Origin: Candidatus Latescibacterota bacterium
GTDB taxonomy: Bacteria; Latescibacterota; UBA2968
DNA: 64,000 nt
NCBI GenBank assembly: GCA_022823725.1
Contig: JAJEHL010000049.1
Span: 310,001-374,000, forward strand
Reading direction: 5' to 3'
Under the pieces are notes generated by a model, which was not told the DNA's origin, did not search any database, and worked only from the letters and a program-made list of their open reading frames with translations. Below, piece after piece: positions 42,742 through 51,492 of the stretch. Numbering within the stretch: the first letter of the stretch is position 1; every line of letters starts with the position of its first letter. A program made the position numbers and the translations under genes.

Positions 42742-45156
42742 CTAAAACTCAAATTCGAAATCCAGATAATCGCTCAAGCCTTCGCCCGTTGCTCCGGCGT
42801 CTGAAAAGTCCTGAGTAATACTGGAAAAATTCGGTTGGTCGGACAAAACGAGATAGTCGCACAGAAATCTGTTATTGCGAACCGCAACCCAGGGCCACGC
42901 CAACCCGAGGGAAATAGCGAGTAAAATAAAGTTTTCGATTTTTAGAAACAGAAGGCGGCTGCCAACAACGGTTGAGTGAAATGAGATGCCTTCAAATGTC
43001 GTGCAAGACCAATAGTAGCGCGTCTTGAGTGCAGTGTACCAATACCAGCACAAACCCAGTGTAAAAGGCGTGAGTAACAAATTTAGCACAAAATACCAGA
43101 ATAGCTTGCGCCCTGTGCCGAAAAACTTAAAACGCCCCGTGCCAAATCGCACGTTCCTGGTCAGGAATAGGCGAATCTTCGTTTCAAAATAGGGATAGTA
43201 CAACCCCAGGGTGAATATTGTTTTTAACAGCCCGGTATAATAGATTTTGAAAAATGTTTTGACATTGCCCCTGAAGGAAAAACGAATGCCTTGATAGGAA
43301 GTTCGGCTGAGTCTGAAACGCAGGGACCCCACAATGGCCAGGGGCAAAAATACAAAAAGCAGAAGCCCGTAAAACGCGAGCAGGGTGATCCACTCGTGCG
43401 TCATGTCTTCCCAGAAAAACGAGGGTATTTCCGAGATCAATACGATTGTGAGGATCAAAATAATGGCTTTAATCCAGCCGATACAGAGTTCGCCGCCAGT
43501 GGTATGGTTTGAGAACCGGCTGTTGTGCAATTCTGTTTGGCTGTGCATGTAACGCCGAATTTTTGCCTTGCCCCAAAAATAATACACGCCGAGCGTGAGG
43601 AGAGTGAGCAACACATTGATTACAAAAATGCCAAATAGACTGCTTCCATTTCCGTGAAAACGAAGACGGAGGGGGTTGTGTGCTTCACTCAGTTCGGGCA
43701 CTTTGAGCGGTTGCACGGCGAATGCGCGGATGACGATATAGAGCAAACTGGCGAGCACTATAATTATAAAAAGAAAAAAAACAAGTCCGAAAACGGTATT
43801 GCGCGTTTCCAGATCGGCAACCCAAAAGGGACGAATATCCACGCCACTGACAACCTCGTTAGGGGCTACGACTATGTCGCGTTTTCCACCCCATGCATCT
43901 GGTACTTGAACCCTGTATTTGCCGGGCAAGACCCTCATTTCGTAAAAACCTTGAGCATTGGTTACAGTGCTCGCTTTTACATGTCCTTTGGATGTAGTGA
44001 GAGATACTGCAATGTGATCTATAGCGGTTCCATCTCGATTTTCAACATGTCCCGAAATACGCGCCCATTGCGTTGTATCGGGTTCAAATATTACAAGTGA
44101 TTGATTGGACATTTGCAACGGCGTTGTGTCTGACTCAAATACTCTCGATGTTGATTTTCGAATCTGTAATAATAGCTTTTTGTCCATCAGTTCAGAAATT
44201 TTCAGAACGTGATTGCCCGGTAGTCCGTCTCTTTCTGTCAACACAAGCCACGATTGACCGTCAAAGCGAACCAGACCGCTTTGTTCTGGATCTGTTATAT
44301 CATCATAGTGTACACCAAACCAGAAGGTGCTATCTCGCGCACAAAGTGCTGCCCGTACTTCCCCAATAGGCATACCGGAATCCGTGTTGATCACGCGCCA
44401 TTTATCACCGTCATAAACGGAAATATCATCGCGACCGCCATGCGTACACCAGATGTCGCCATTTTTTCCCACTGCAATTCGATATACCTTCTGATTGCTT
44501 AAACCGTCTCCCCGGCCATAAGTGTGCCATTGTCCATCTCGATATTGGCTTACACCTCTGTAAGTCGCGGCCCAAAGGTGGCCTTTTTGATCTACGGTCA
44601 AGTCGTAAATACGGTCGCTCCTGAGTCCTGCTTCAGTTGTGTGGTGAAACCAGCGGTCATTGGAATACTCAAAGATGCCGTAGCCAGCGCTTGATCGGCG
44701 TTCATATAGGGGGTGAGCACGCATCCAAAATCGACCTTTACCATCTACAACCGCAGGGGAACTCACAATCAAATTCCACTTTAACTTTGTCTTTTTTGTT
44801 TCCCGTATCACACCATCGTAGCGCGCTGCAATGAGCGAATCGCTGTGATGCCCAAAAAACCACATGGCACCTGTTGAATCCTGCACTATCGCACTTACCT
44901 GCCATCCTATGGTTATCTTTGACAACTGCCTCTGCTTCAGCACAAAGACATCTTCTTGATATCCCCACCACATGCTGCCTTCTCTATCTATGTAGGGCCG
45001 TTCTCCGGCGTTCAAAAAAGCGGTGCCGGCTATAAGGCTCCAGCGGCCAGCAGCCGTCGTGTCTTGAGGCACTACAGCGACTTCCTGTGCAATGCCGGAG
45101 GAGATGGATCCCCAAAGGATAAAAAAATAAACTGTCAATCGAGACAATGATTTCAT
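42742..45156 (-). CDS. Propeller sensor-like membrane protein with C-terminal DUF898 (YjgN-like) domain
   Basis: The 804-residue protein has a signal peptide (RLTVYFFILWGSISSGIA) and then a two-component-type propeller (residues about 25-340) with ligand-like repeats such as VDQKGHLWAATYRGVSQYRD. A carboxypeptidase-regulatory-like beta sandwich follows (about 365-440, YEMRVLPGKYRVQVP), then one helix, then a DUF898/YjgN membrane domain (about 490-790) in which two halves each carry a VINVLLTLLTLGVYYFW-like helix. No kinase or DNA-binding domain follows, so the propeller reports to the membrane domain instead. It is coupled to the M48 gene. This fusion is unusual. Confidence 0.75.
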   Translation of the reverse strand: MKSLSRLTVYFFILWGSISSGIAQEVAVVPQDTTAAGRWSLIAGTAFLNAGERPYIDREGSMWWGYQEDVFVLKQRQLSKITIGWQVSAIVQDSTGAMWFFGHHSDSLIAARYDGVIRETKKTKLKWNLIVSSPAVVDGKGRFWMRAHPLYERRSSAGYGIFEYSNDRWFHHTTEAGLRSDRIYDLTVDQKGHLWAATYRGVSQYRDGQWHTYGRGDGLSNQKVYRIAVGKNGDIWCTHGGRDDISVYDGDKWRVINTDSGMPIGEVRAALCARDSTFWFGVHYDDITDPEQSGLVRFDGQSWLVLTERDGLPGNHVLKISELMDKKLLLQIRKSTSRVFESDTTPLQMSNQSLVIFEPDTTQWARISGHVENRDGTAIDHIAVSLTTSKGHVKASTVTNAQGFYEMRVLPGKYRVQVPDAWGGKRDIVVAPNEVVSGVDIRPFWVADLETRNTVFGLVFFLFIIIVLASLLYIVIRAFAVQPLKVPELSEAHNPLRLRFHGNGSSLFGIFVINVLLTLLTLGVYYFWGKAKIRRYMHSQTELHNSRFSNHTTGGELCIGWIKAIILILTIVLISEIPSFFWEDMTHEWITLLAFYGLLLFVFLPLAIVGSLRFRLSRTSYQGIRFSFRGNVKTFFKIYYTGLLKTIFTLGLYYPYFETKIRLFLTRNVRFGTGRFKFFGTGRKLFWYFVLNLLLTPFTLGLCWYWYTALKTRYYWSCTTFEGISFHSTVVGSRLLFLKIENFILLAISLGLAWPWVAVRNNRFLCDYLVLSDQPNFSSITQDFSDAGATGEGLSDYLDFEFEF

Positions 45157-45297
45157 TGGGCGATTATTGATCTTTCAAATAAGTTCCTTGCCTGAAGCCA
45201 CTGGACGCCTGCTTAAAACATGCAGGCGTGACGAACGGCAGTTGTCATTGCGGCAGGGTGTTAGCCGCAATCCAGTCTATTATTTATAAAGGACGGT
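45157..45297. repeat. Intergenic palindromic unit
   Basis: No gene is visible. Two perfect hairpins occur: CGCCTGC (45206-45212) with GCAGGCG (45222-45228), and ATTGCGGC (45247-45254) with GCCGCAAT (45264-45271). The second resembles the dispersed 'CATTGCG...CGCAATCC' palindromic intergenic units known from other bacteria. Confidence 0.6.
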
Positions 45298-46260
45298 TTA
45301 ACCCGTCTGATCATTGAGCTTGAGCCATTCGGGTGGGCCGTATAGCAATGGCTTTTCGTTCCATGTAAAAAGCGGTTCCAGATCTCGCAAAATATCGTCG
45401 AGGGCTTCGTGGTCGTACGCATCTTGAGTTGGAAAGCGGATTGTCAAACGGCTGTGCGCGCTCTTGATGACCTGGCGTCGGCGCAGTATTTCGGGATAAT
45501 TCGTACCTTTTACTGTCTCGAGCGCGAATAGGGGCGCCATGATGCCATATACTCGTTTTGCCTCTTTCAAGTCTCCAGCTTCCAGAGCATTCCACAGGCG
45601 CACCACGACGTCTGTTATGTGACAGCCCGGCATTTGTCCGGCCGCGCCGCGCGGATGTTCGAGCAATAAATAGCGCCCACTGGCTCCGCCAAATACGCCC
45701 TTCAATTTTGGACCGGCCTGTTCGATTAAGCCCGTAATCATGTGTGTTGGGGGGAAGACCTCTTCTTTGACGTATTCTATGTGTTCTACTTCATTGATCA
45801 AGCGCACGACTGTGTCGATTGACAACTCGCTGCCCCTCAGGTGATTTTGTACAAAAATTGGCATGTTCACTTCGCGGTCTATCGCCTGGTAATAGTGTAC
45901 CATTGTATCTTCGTCCTCGATTGGTTCCACATAAGGAGCCATTGCGATGACGCCGTCAGCTCCCAATGCCTGCGCGTGACGTGCGAACATCGCAGCGTGA
46001 TGACCACTCGTCCCCTGAACGCCGAGAATTGCTGGTATGCGTCCAGCGATGTGTTCTACGACCATCTGCATGCCGTGCATGCGTTCCTGATCGGTTAATA
46101 CGGGAAAACTGCTGGCATTTACGGGCCAGACAATTCCGTGCGCGCCACAGGTGATACAAAAATCCAGCACGCGCTTGAGATCGCCCCAATCAACATCTCC
46201 ATTTTGCTTAAACGGTGTTGACGGAATGGTGAAGACCCCGCGAAATGTATCAGAACTCAT
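45298..46260 (-). CDS. Dihydrodipicolinate synthase-family protein, atypical
   Basis: The 320-residue TIM-barrel protein has the family layout: GVFTIPSTPF at the N-terminus, GADGVIAMAPY near residue 105, and the Schiff-base Lys in YVKEEVFPP near residue 165. The usual G-T-T-G-E motif is replaced by NASSFPVLT and the usual Tyr-Asn-x-Pro by VQNHLRG. It is therefore probably a lyase or aldolase for a keto acid or sugar acid rather than true DHDPS. AAAGGAGACAAC precedes the ATG. Three TTGGCGTAAA boxes lie about 110-185 bases upstream. Confidence 0.8.
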   Translation of the reverse strand: MSSDTFRGVFTIPSTPFKQNGDVDWGDLKRVLDFCITCGAHGIVWPVNASSFPVLTDQERMHGMQMVVEHIAGRIPAILGVQGTSGHHAAMFARHAQALGADGVIAMAPYVEPIEDEDTMVHYYQAIDREVNMPIFVQNHLRGSELSIDTVVRLINEVEHIEYVKEEVFPPTHMITGLIEQAGPKLKGVFGGASGRYLLLEHPRGAAGQMPGCHITDVVVRLWNALEAGDLKEAKRVYGIMAPLFALETVKGTNYPEILRRRQVIKSAHSRLTIRFPTQDAYDHEALDDILRDLEPLFTWNEKPLLYGPPEWLKLNDQTG

Positions 46261-46371
46261 GTTGTCTCCTTTTTTTGCGAATAGTATAACGAAACAGTAT
46301 GAAAAATAAGTTATGAAATTTTATCTCCAAACAAAAAATTCCACCTGCGAATTATGTCTATTTGGACATTG

Positions 46372-46444
46372 TTGGCGTAAATTATGGCTGTTTATTCCAA
46401 TATTTGGCGTAAATTATGGAATTGAAGTCCAAATTTTACGCCAA
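46372..46444 (-). promoter_or_regulatory. Candidate regulatory boxes, TTGGCGTAAAWTWTGG
   Basis: TTGGCGTAAATTATGG occurs at 46372-46387 and 46404-46419 and, inverted with two changes, as CCAAATTTTACGCCAA at 46429-46444. The spacing of 32 bases between the direct copies is about three helical turns. It lies upstream of the DHDPS-like gene, beyond the stop-side terminator of the BNR-4 gene, so it may bind an activator or repressor. No regulator is identified. Confidence 0.55.
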
Positions 46445-46477
46445 AATGGGATATAACGTAAAAAATGAGTAAAACCC

Positions 46478-46515
46478 AAAAGCCCCCCGATGATGTTCAT
46501 TGGGGGGCTTTTTTA
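46478..46515 (-). terminator. Terminator of the BNR-4 gene
   Basis: AAAGCCCCCC and GGGGGGCTTT form a strong stem around a GATGATGTTCATT loop. The T-rich tail on both strands makes it bidirectional; it overlaps the BNR-4 gene stop. Confidence 0.85.
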
Positions 46516-47823
46516 ATTTTTACGAAGGATATAGAGTCTCAATTCACTCGGCGGTGGGATTTTTTCTCTGGGTCTATCGCGATTGCGATCCAGTGTTTCC
46601 CAGCGCAAGACGTATTGCTCATCGGGTCGTATTCCCTTGCCGCGCGCACCGCGCAGGTTGACAGTCATGCCCGGATAATCAGATGTCACTTGTTCCAATT
46701 CATCGGGGATCTCGTTATCGGGTGGTGGGTATGTCCCGATCACTTGCAGGGTTTGGGGATGCAATTTCCAGATCCCCTGGCCTTCTTTTATATGCCAGTA
46801 ACTCAGACTGAGATTCCCATCGGCCTCTGCCTGGACACCGCCCAATCGAATTTCGGCCCCGATAGAGCCGCCGCCCCCAAATTCCCATCTGTAGGTCCAA
46901 TTGCTCACCTTGTAAAATACCCACTCGCCATCTTCCAAACGCGCACAATAGGCCTGTGTGTATCCATTTTCGTCGTGTTTGTGATAGCTGATCACGGCGC
47001 GTTTCTGGTCGTCAAAGCCCAGTGATTGCGTCATGTTGATCAGTCCACCTCCTGGGGGTACGGGATCGACAGTGGCGCCGCTTTCTATTGTAATTGGTAA
47101 ATTCAGTGTGTCGCCGCCGCCTGTTTCCCAGGACAGGAGGTCTGGACTGCGGGCATAAGAAATACTGTGATTGGTCGCACAATCGGGGGTATCGCGCCAG
47201 ATCCAGACCATGTGATAATTTCCGTCTGGTCCTTTTTCCGGCATGCGCGCGTAGGCATTCATGCGGTCGAGTCCATCGAGCAATGGTGTACTGTGCATTC
47301 GGTGCCATGTTTTTGTCTGGACATCATACGCATTGTAAAAATCGACCCCATTGCCGCTGCTGCCGTCTCGATACCGGAAAATCAATTCATTATTCGGACC
47401 GCGCATAAACACGGGGTAGGTACAGCGATCCTCATTTTTGCCGACCATAAAGTCTATGCGTTCAAAACTCGCGACATCGAGTGGGCGCGTTGTGCGAAAG
47501 TAAATCAGCGGATCCACATGCATATTTCCGCACAAATGAATATGGCCATCGTCGTCGATGGCCATGGTCAGTGAATTGTGACTGTCCCATCCGATCTCCG
47601 ATGACAGTCGGCCTCGGTTCTCCAGCCATATACCTTCGGGATGTGCAAATGTCCATATCTCTTCATCTATCTTTCGCATTCCAACAGTCATTTTGCGCTC
47701 GGCATTGTAAAAAGCGATAAACTGCATATCGCCGTGGGTCAAAAGATCAAATCCGACGGGATGACCAGACCAGACCGTTGCGACAAATAGCGAACTGTAA
47801 ACGGAAAGTGTACTGGAACTCAT
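46513..47823 (-). CDS. BNR-4 repeat protein, possible polysaccharide lyase or sialidase-like
   Basis: The 436-residue protein has a seven-bladed propeller of the BNR-4 type, with blocks SHNSLTMAIDDDGHIHLCGN and RYRDGSSGNGVDFYN and AYARMPEKGPDGNYHMVWIWR (each quoted at or under 20 residues where longer). BNR-4 includes ulvan lyase-like families in which two His, a Tyr and an Arg act; SHNS and HLCGNMH are plausible positions for the His residues. No signal peptide is evident. It lies 18 bases downstream of the M23 peptidase gene. The lyase idea fits the sulfatases nearby but is inference. Confidence 0.65.
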   Translation of the reverse strand: MSSSTLSVYSSLFVATVWSGHPVGFDLLTHGDMQFIAFYNAERKMTVGMRKIDEEIWTFAHPEGIWLENRGRLSSEIGWDSHNSLTMAIDDDGHIHLCGNMHVDPLIYFRTTRPLDVASFERIDFMVGKNEDRCTYPVFMRGPNNELIFRYRDGSSGNGVDFYNAYDVQTKTWHRMHSTPLLDGLDRMNAYARMPEKGPDGNYHMVWIWRDTPDCATNHSISYARSPDLLSWETGGGDTLNLPITIESGATVDPVPPGGGLINMTQSLGFDDQKRAVISYHKHDENGYTQAYCARLEDGEWVFYKVSNWTYRWEFGGGGSIGAEIRLGGVQAEADGNLSLSYWHIKEGQGIWKLHPQTLQVIGTYPPPDNEIPDELEQVTSDYPGMTVNLRGARGKGIRPDEQYVLRWETLDRNRDRPREKIPPPSELRLYILRKN

Positions 47824-47841
47824 AGTTTATCCTTTGATTCG

Positions 47842-48768
47842 CTAAAACAAAGAGCGTGTTTTTTGATCAAAGATGTAGTGTTTGGGATTTTCGGGCTCGC
47901 CGTTTTTGATGACTGAGTAGTGGAGATGAGGGGCTGTTGAGCGTCCTGTTCTGCCCATCTCACCAATTTTTTCTCCGCGTTTGACGCGAGTTCCGAGCTT
48001 GACATGTGGCTTTCTGTTCAGGTGTCCATACAAGGTTTGCAGACCATAGCCATGGTCGATAATCACGTACCATCCCAAACGATTGTTGTGATCAATTTTA
48101 TCAATTGTGCCATCGGCTGTGGCGATAATGGGCGTGCCCCTGCGACCGGGATAATCGATGCCAAAGTGAAATTGTCTGCGCCCGGTGAATGGGTCGCGGC
48201 GGAAGCCAAAACCCGATGATATTCTCGGATTGTCCATCCGAACGGGGGTAATTGAAGGTATGTGCTGGCGCATTTGGATATCTTTGCTGAGCACTGACAA
48301 AATCGTATCAAAACTGGTTTTCAAGAAGTGCGCTTCTCGCAAGAGTTGGTCCATATTGGTGCGGTTATCAGTCAGAAGGTCTGATACGTCGTCTGAAACG
48401 GCGGTTTCCCATTCTGATAGTATGGCATCGCCGCCGCCCACACCTATTTGACGGACTTCATCACTCGGTTCGGACAGGTCAACCCAGGCGCGCATGATGC
48501 GATCTTTTTCCTGTAGCTGATCCATGTTGTGGCGCATGTTTCTCAACTCTTCTTGAATTAAGGCAAATTCGCGTTGGAGTGCTGTATTTTCCTCCTTGAG
48601 TTCGGCGAGCCTTTCCCGCTTGCCTATTGTGGCAACATAACCGAGCGAGAGCAATAAGAGCAGGCCCAATGTACTCACGATGCCGATAAATTTTGGTTTT
48701 GAAAGATGGTACTCTTTGATATAACCTTCATTGTGGGAGATAAACATTAAAGTCAGGTATTTTTTCAT
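47842..48768 (-). CDS. M23-family (LytM) peptidoglycan endopeptidase
   Basis: The 308-residue protein has a cytoplasmic segment of about 27 residues, one membrane helix (residues 28-48), a coiled coil (about 50-85), then a linker and the M23 domain. The domain has HFGIDYPGRRGTPI and the C-terminal HLHY zinc motif. Cell-wall cutting with D,D-endopeptidase specificity is expected in the periplasm. The layout matches bactofilin-associated M23 proteins, but bactofilin is encoded far away. The BNR-4 gene follows after 18 bases. Confidence 0.9.
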   Translation of the reverse strand: MKKYLTLMFISHNEGYIKEYHLSKPKFIGIVSTLGLLLLLSLGYVATIGKRERLAELKEENTALQREFALIQEELRNMRHNMDQLQEKDRIMRAWVDLSEPSDEVRQIGVGGGDAILSEWETAVSDDVSDLLTDNRTNMDQLLREAHFLKTSFDTILSVLSKDIQMRQHIPSITPVRMDNPRISSGFGFRRDPFTGRRQFHFGIDYPGRRGTPIIATADGTIDKIDHNNRLGWYVIIDHGYGLQTLYGHLNRKPHVKLGTRVKRGEKIGEMGRTGRSTAPHLHYSVIKNGEPENPKHYIFDQKTRSLF

Positions 48769-48841
48769 ACAATAAATCCAGGTGAAGGTGAGAGTGGCTT
48801 ATTTGTTTGAGGCTCGAATATAAAACTTTCCGGTTATTTTA

Positions 48842-50197
48842 TCAAGTACTGGCTATTGCCCAATTTTTCAGAAAGGCGAAGGCTTCGTCGCGCACAGCCT
48901 GACGCAATTTGGGAATATCGTCGCAGAAAATGCGTACCACTTTGGCCTGTGCTTCAAAATTGTCGAGCAGATAATTTTTGAGCAAAGAGACTTCCGGGTC
49001 GTCAAAGCTCAGGGGTTCTGGTTTTTCTACGGGGATGTGGGCATCGAAAAAGACTTTGAGATCTACTTCGGGGCTTTTGTCAAATTGGAGAATATCGAGG
49101 AGTATTTCATTGCCACAGAGATTTAGTTTGAGCTTTGAGGAAAGATGGGCACAAAAGGCTATTTCGAGTTCTCTCCGCTGGTCGGGCGCATCATAGAGAT
49201 GGCGAAATAAATTTATGAGGTGTTGCGCGTATTCATGAGGAAAGAATATGCGTGCAACTTTGAAGAGTTTGCGTCTTTTGAGACGTCCAATCAGGCTGGT
49301 TCGGTAGGAGATCCCGAGTTCGGTGTGTTCTTTTTCGAGACGGTGAAGCAGGTCAGATTCGGTGGCGCGGTCAAAGTCATTTTCTGTCAGCGAACAGTTG
49401 GGATGCGCCAAAAGATCCTGTATCCCGCGCTTGAACATGGCATTGGCAGAGCGAACCGCGTGGTGCCAATAGACGTTGCGATACATCAAATAGCTGGTAA
49501 AGATGAGTGCCTCAGCTGCAGATACGCCTTTGTAAGTGATGGCCGGTCGCTGTGTCGCGTGATGATATGTAATTGAGGACAGGAGGCGATCTCTGTTGAC
49601 GCTCTCGCCAAATGGAACACCGCAGTAGCGCGCGTCGCGCAGAAGATAGTCGATTTTGTCGGGGTCGAGCGTGCCGCTGAGAATATGGGCAAGGCGCGTA
49701 TCGCGGTCGGGAATGGTGCGCTGCCGGTAATCGATAACATTTGAGACGCGCTGGGGATCAATGCCCACTTTGAGAAGTGCGGCGTGGACCTCTGTACTCG
49801 GATCTTCAATGATGTAGCGCCCCCGCGTTTCATGGTCAATAAAAAACATCTGCATTTCTTCGAGCAGATGCGAAAAGGGATAATGACCGATGTCGTGCAA
49901 CAAACTCGCCGCGAGAAGCACGCGCACGTCATCGATATCGATATTGGGAGGGGGCTGAGTTTTGAGTAATTGTTTGAGGAAATGGCCCGCAATGTGAAAC
50001 ACGCCCAAAGCGTGTTCAAAACGCGAGTGGCGAGCTCCGGGATACACGAGCAAGACGTGCCCGAGTTGCGATATATCGCGAAGGCGTTGAAATTCTTCGG
50101 CATCAACGAGGGGTAAAAAATCGGGCGGTATGTGGATATAGCCCCAAATGGGATCCCGAATTGCTTTGCCTTCTTCGAGAAAGCGTAAATCGATCAT
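48842..50197 (-). CDS. HD-domain phosphohydrolase, dGTPase/SAMHD1-like
   Basis: The 451-residue protein has HSRFEHALGVFHIAG and AASLLHDIGHYPFSH at residues 55-110, the HD motifs. The GTLDPDKIDYLLRDARYCG segment near residue 175 is typical of SAMHD1/YwfO-type dNTP triphosphohydrolases. It should hydrolyse nucleotides in the cytoplasm. It lies on the minus strand between the TetR and M23 genes. Confidence 0.85.
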   Translation of the reverse strand: MIDLRFLEEGKAIRDPIWGYIHIPPDFLPLVDAEEFQRLRDISQLGHVLLVYPGARHSRFEHALGVFHIAGHFLKQLLKTQPPPNIDIDDVRVLLAASLLHDIGHYPFSHLLEEMQMFFIDHETRGRYIIEDPSTEVHAALLKVGIDPQRVSNVIDYRQRTIPDRDTRLAHILSGTLDPDKIDYLLRDARYCGVPFGESVNRDRLLSSITYHHATQRPAITYKGVSAAEALIFTSYLMYRNVYWHHAVRSANAMFKRGIQDLLAHPNCSLTENDFDRATESDLLHRLEKEHTELGISYRTSLIGRLKRRKLFKVARIFFPHEYAQHLINLFRHLYDAPDQRRELEIAFCAHLSSKLKLNLCGNEILLDILQFDKSPEVDLKVFFDAHIPVEKPEPLSFDDPEVSLLKNYLLDNFEAQAKVVRIFCDDIPKLRQAVRDEAFAFLKNWAIAST

Positions 50198-50290
50198 GAG
50201 AGGATAAAAGTAAAAGACGAATCAACGGACCAACGGCGGAGTTTGTAAAAATACTGACTTACATCATGTCTGCACATGCTTTGGGTGGGG

Positions 50291-50332
50291 TTCGTCTATT
50301 CGTCTATGAACTGGTCTGGGAAACGACCAGTT
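50291..50332. repeat. TTCGTCTA repeat and hairpin after the TetR gene
   Basis: Two TTCGTCTA copies (50291-50306) are followed by a perfect hairpin, AACTGGTC (50309-50316) with GACCAGTT (50325-50332). It lies just downstream of the TetR stop on the minus strand. The hairpin lacks a strong U tract. Confidence 0.6.
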
Positions 50333-50956
50333 TTACACCGCTCCGTCCATTCGCAGTCCGCGCACAAAAATTGCCACGAGATTTTTGATCATGGCGTCAT
50401 CGCGTTCTGGCATATCGGTTTCATTTCTGGCCACAAAACGGCTGATGCAGTGTTGCAGGAGTGCATAGAAGAAAGAGCGAAGCGATTCAGCCGGATCAAC
50501 CGCGCAAAACAGGCCCTGATCGACACCGGTTTGAATGGCCTGGCGAATGGATCGCATGTGGGGGTTGCTGTAAATTGCGAAAAATTTTTCTCGGAATTTG
50601 TGATCTTCGAGTGCGCTGTACATCATCAGGCGTATGAATGTCGAATCTCTGCGATTGCGATTGACAAATGTCTGGGCAAAGTCGCGCAAGAGGTGTTCGA
50701 TATTGCGCGGGTCTGGCGGAGGTGCTGTGTCTTGATCCCACTGTTCCGAGCGTTTTTCAACTGTGTATGTGATAATGGCATTGTAGAGGTCTTCTTTGGT
50801 CGCAAAGTGCCTGAAGATAATGGCTTCTGAAACATCTGCTGCACGGGCAATGGCACGCGTGGTGGTTCCGGTAAATCCTTTGGTGGCGAAAAGCGTCATC
50901 GCCACTTCGATAATTTGGGTGCGCCGTTCGGCCTGTGTAAGTCGTTTTCTGGGCAT
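50333..50956 (-). CDS. TetR-family transcriptional regulator
   Basis: Started at the ATG at 50956, the protein has about 207 residues. The N-terminal DNA-binding helix-turn-helix is clear (GTTTRAIARAADVSEAIIFR), and the ligand-binding C-terminal part is helical and unlike known subtypes. A longer frame from 51052 adds 32 residues without family similarity. The target is unknown. Confidence 0.9.
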   Translation of the reverse strand: MPRKRLTQAERRTQIIEVAMTLFATKGFTGTTTRAIARAADVSEAIIFRHFATKEDLYNAIITYTVEKRSEQWDQDTAPPPDPRNIEHLLRDFAQTFVNRNRRDSTFIRLMMYSALEDHKFREKFFAIYSNPHMRSIRQAIQTGVDQGLFCAVDPAESLRSFFYALLQHCISRFVARNETDMPERDDAMIKNLVAIFVRGLRMDGAV

Positions 50957-51052
50957 GTGCGGACCAGTACTCTTGAGGTGAATAGTTAAACAAAAAATAT
51001 CATCAGGGAAAGAATGGTTGTCAAGTTTAAAAAAAACTGGCATTTGGCGCAA

Positions 51053-51244
51053 ATTGGAGTGTAAAATCTGCCACTTATCGCGCAGGACTAAAGCTTTGCG
51101 AAGGATCTACAACTCAAGCTGAGGATGGGTGAGAGACGTTACTTTTACTTGACACTTTTTCATCAATATGATAATTTTGCTCTCACATAGGATGTGTATC
51201 ATATCAGTGTCGCCCTTTGATAGAATCCTTAAGGGCAGGTTTTT
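51053..51244 (+). promoter_or_regulatory. Region upstream of the tRNA pair with a candidate promoter
   Basis: TTGACA at 51149-51154 and TAATTT at 51172-51177, spaced 17 bases, give a plausible vegetative promoter for the tRNA-Arg/tRNA-His unit, with transcription starting near 51184. A further element, TTGGCGCAAATTGG (51044-51057), is close to the boxes at 46372-46444. No gene is seen otherwise. Confidence 0.5.
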
Positions 51245-51318
51245 GCTCCCGTAGCTCAGCTGGATAGAGCAACTGCCTTCTAAGCAGTAGGTCGCAGGTT
51301 CGAGCCCTGCCGGGAGTG
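51245..51318 (+). tRNA. tRNA-Arg (UCU)
   Basis: A cloverleaf folds with acceptor GCTCCCG/CGGGAGT (one G-U), D stem GCTC/GAGC, anticodon stem ACTGC/GCAGT with loop CTTCTAA (anticodon TCT at 51279-51281), and T arm around TTCGAGC. Discriminator is G; no CCA is encoded. Confidence 0.95.
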
Positions 51319-51333
51319 TTTTGCGTTTTGTGT

Positions 51334-51411
51334 GGTGGGTGTAGCTCAGTCGGTCAGAGCGCCTGGTTGTGGCCCAGGAGGTCGGGGGTTCAAATCCCCT
51401 CACTCACCCCA
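51334..51411 (+). tRNA. tRNA-His (GUG)
   Basis: Acceptor GTGGGTG/CACTCAC with an extra G at position -1 (51334) opposite discriminator C73 (51408), the histidine identity pair. The anticodon loop is TTGTGGC between CCTGG and CCAGG. CCA is encoded at 51409-51411. Fifteen bases separate it from tRNA-Arg, so both are one transcript. Confidence 0.95.
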
Positions 51412-51429
51412 CACTTTATACTATGTCTT

Positions 51430-51475
51430 GGGCTTTTAGCTTCTCTATAACAAGGGGTTAAAAGCCCTATTTTAT
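51430..51475 (+). terminator. Terminator of the tRNA unit
   Basis: GGGCTTTTA (51430-51438) and TAAAAGCCC (51459-51467) form a perfect 9-base-pair stem followed by TATTTTATT. It lies between tRNA-His and the phosphatase-like gene. Confidence 0.75.
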
Positions 51476-51492
51476 TGTGGGATGGGGGATAG

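Noticed and set aside
50957-51052. A 32-residue extension of the TetR protein.
   Set aside because: No ribosome site; family similarity starts at the ATG at 50956, the normal place for the DNA-binding domain.
51107-51403. A 98-codon minus-strand frame.
   Set aside because: It is the antisense of the two tRNA genes; such frames commonly appear over tRNAs and are not genes.
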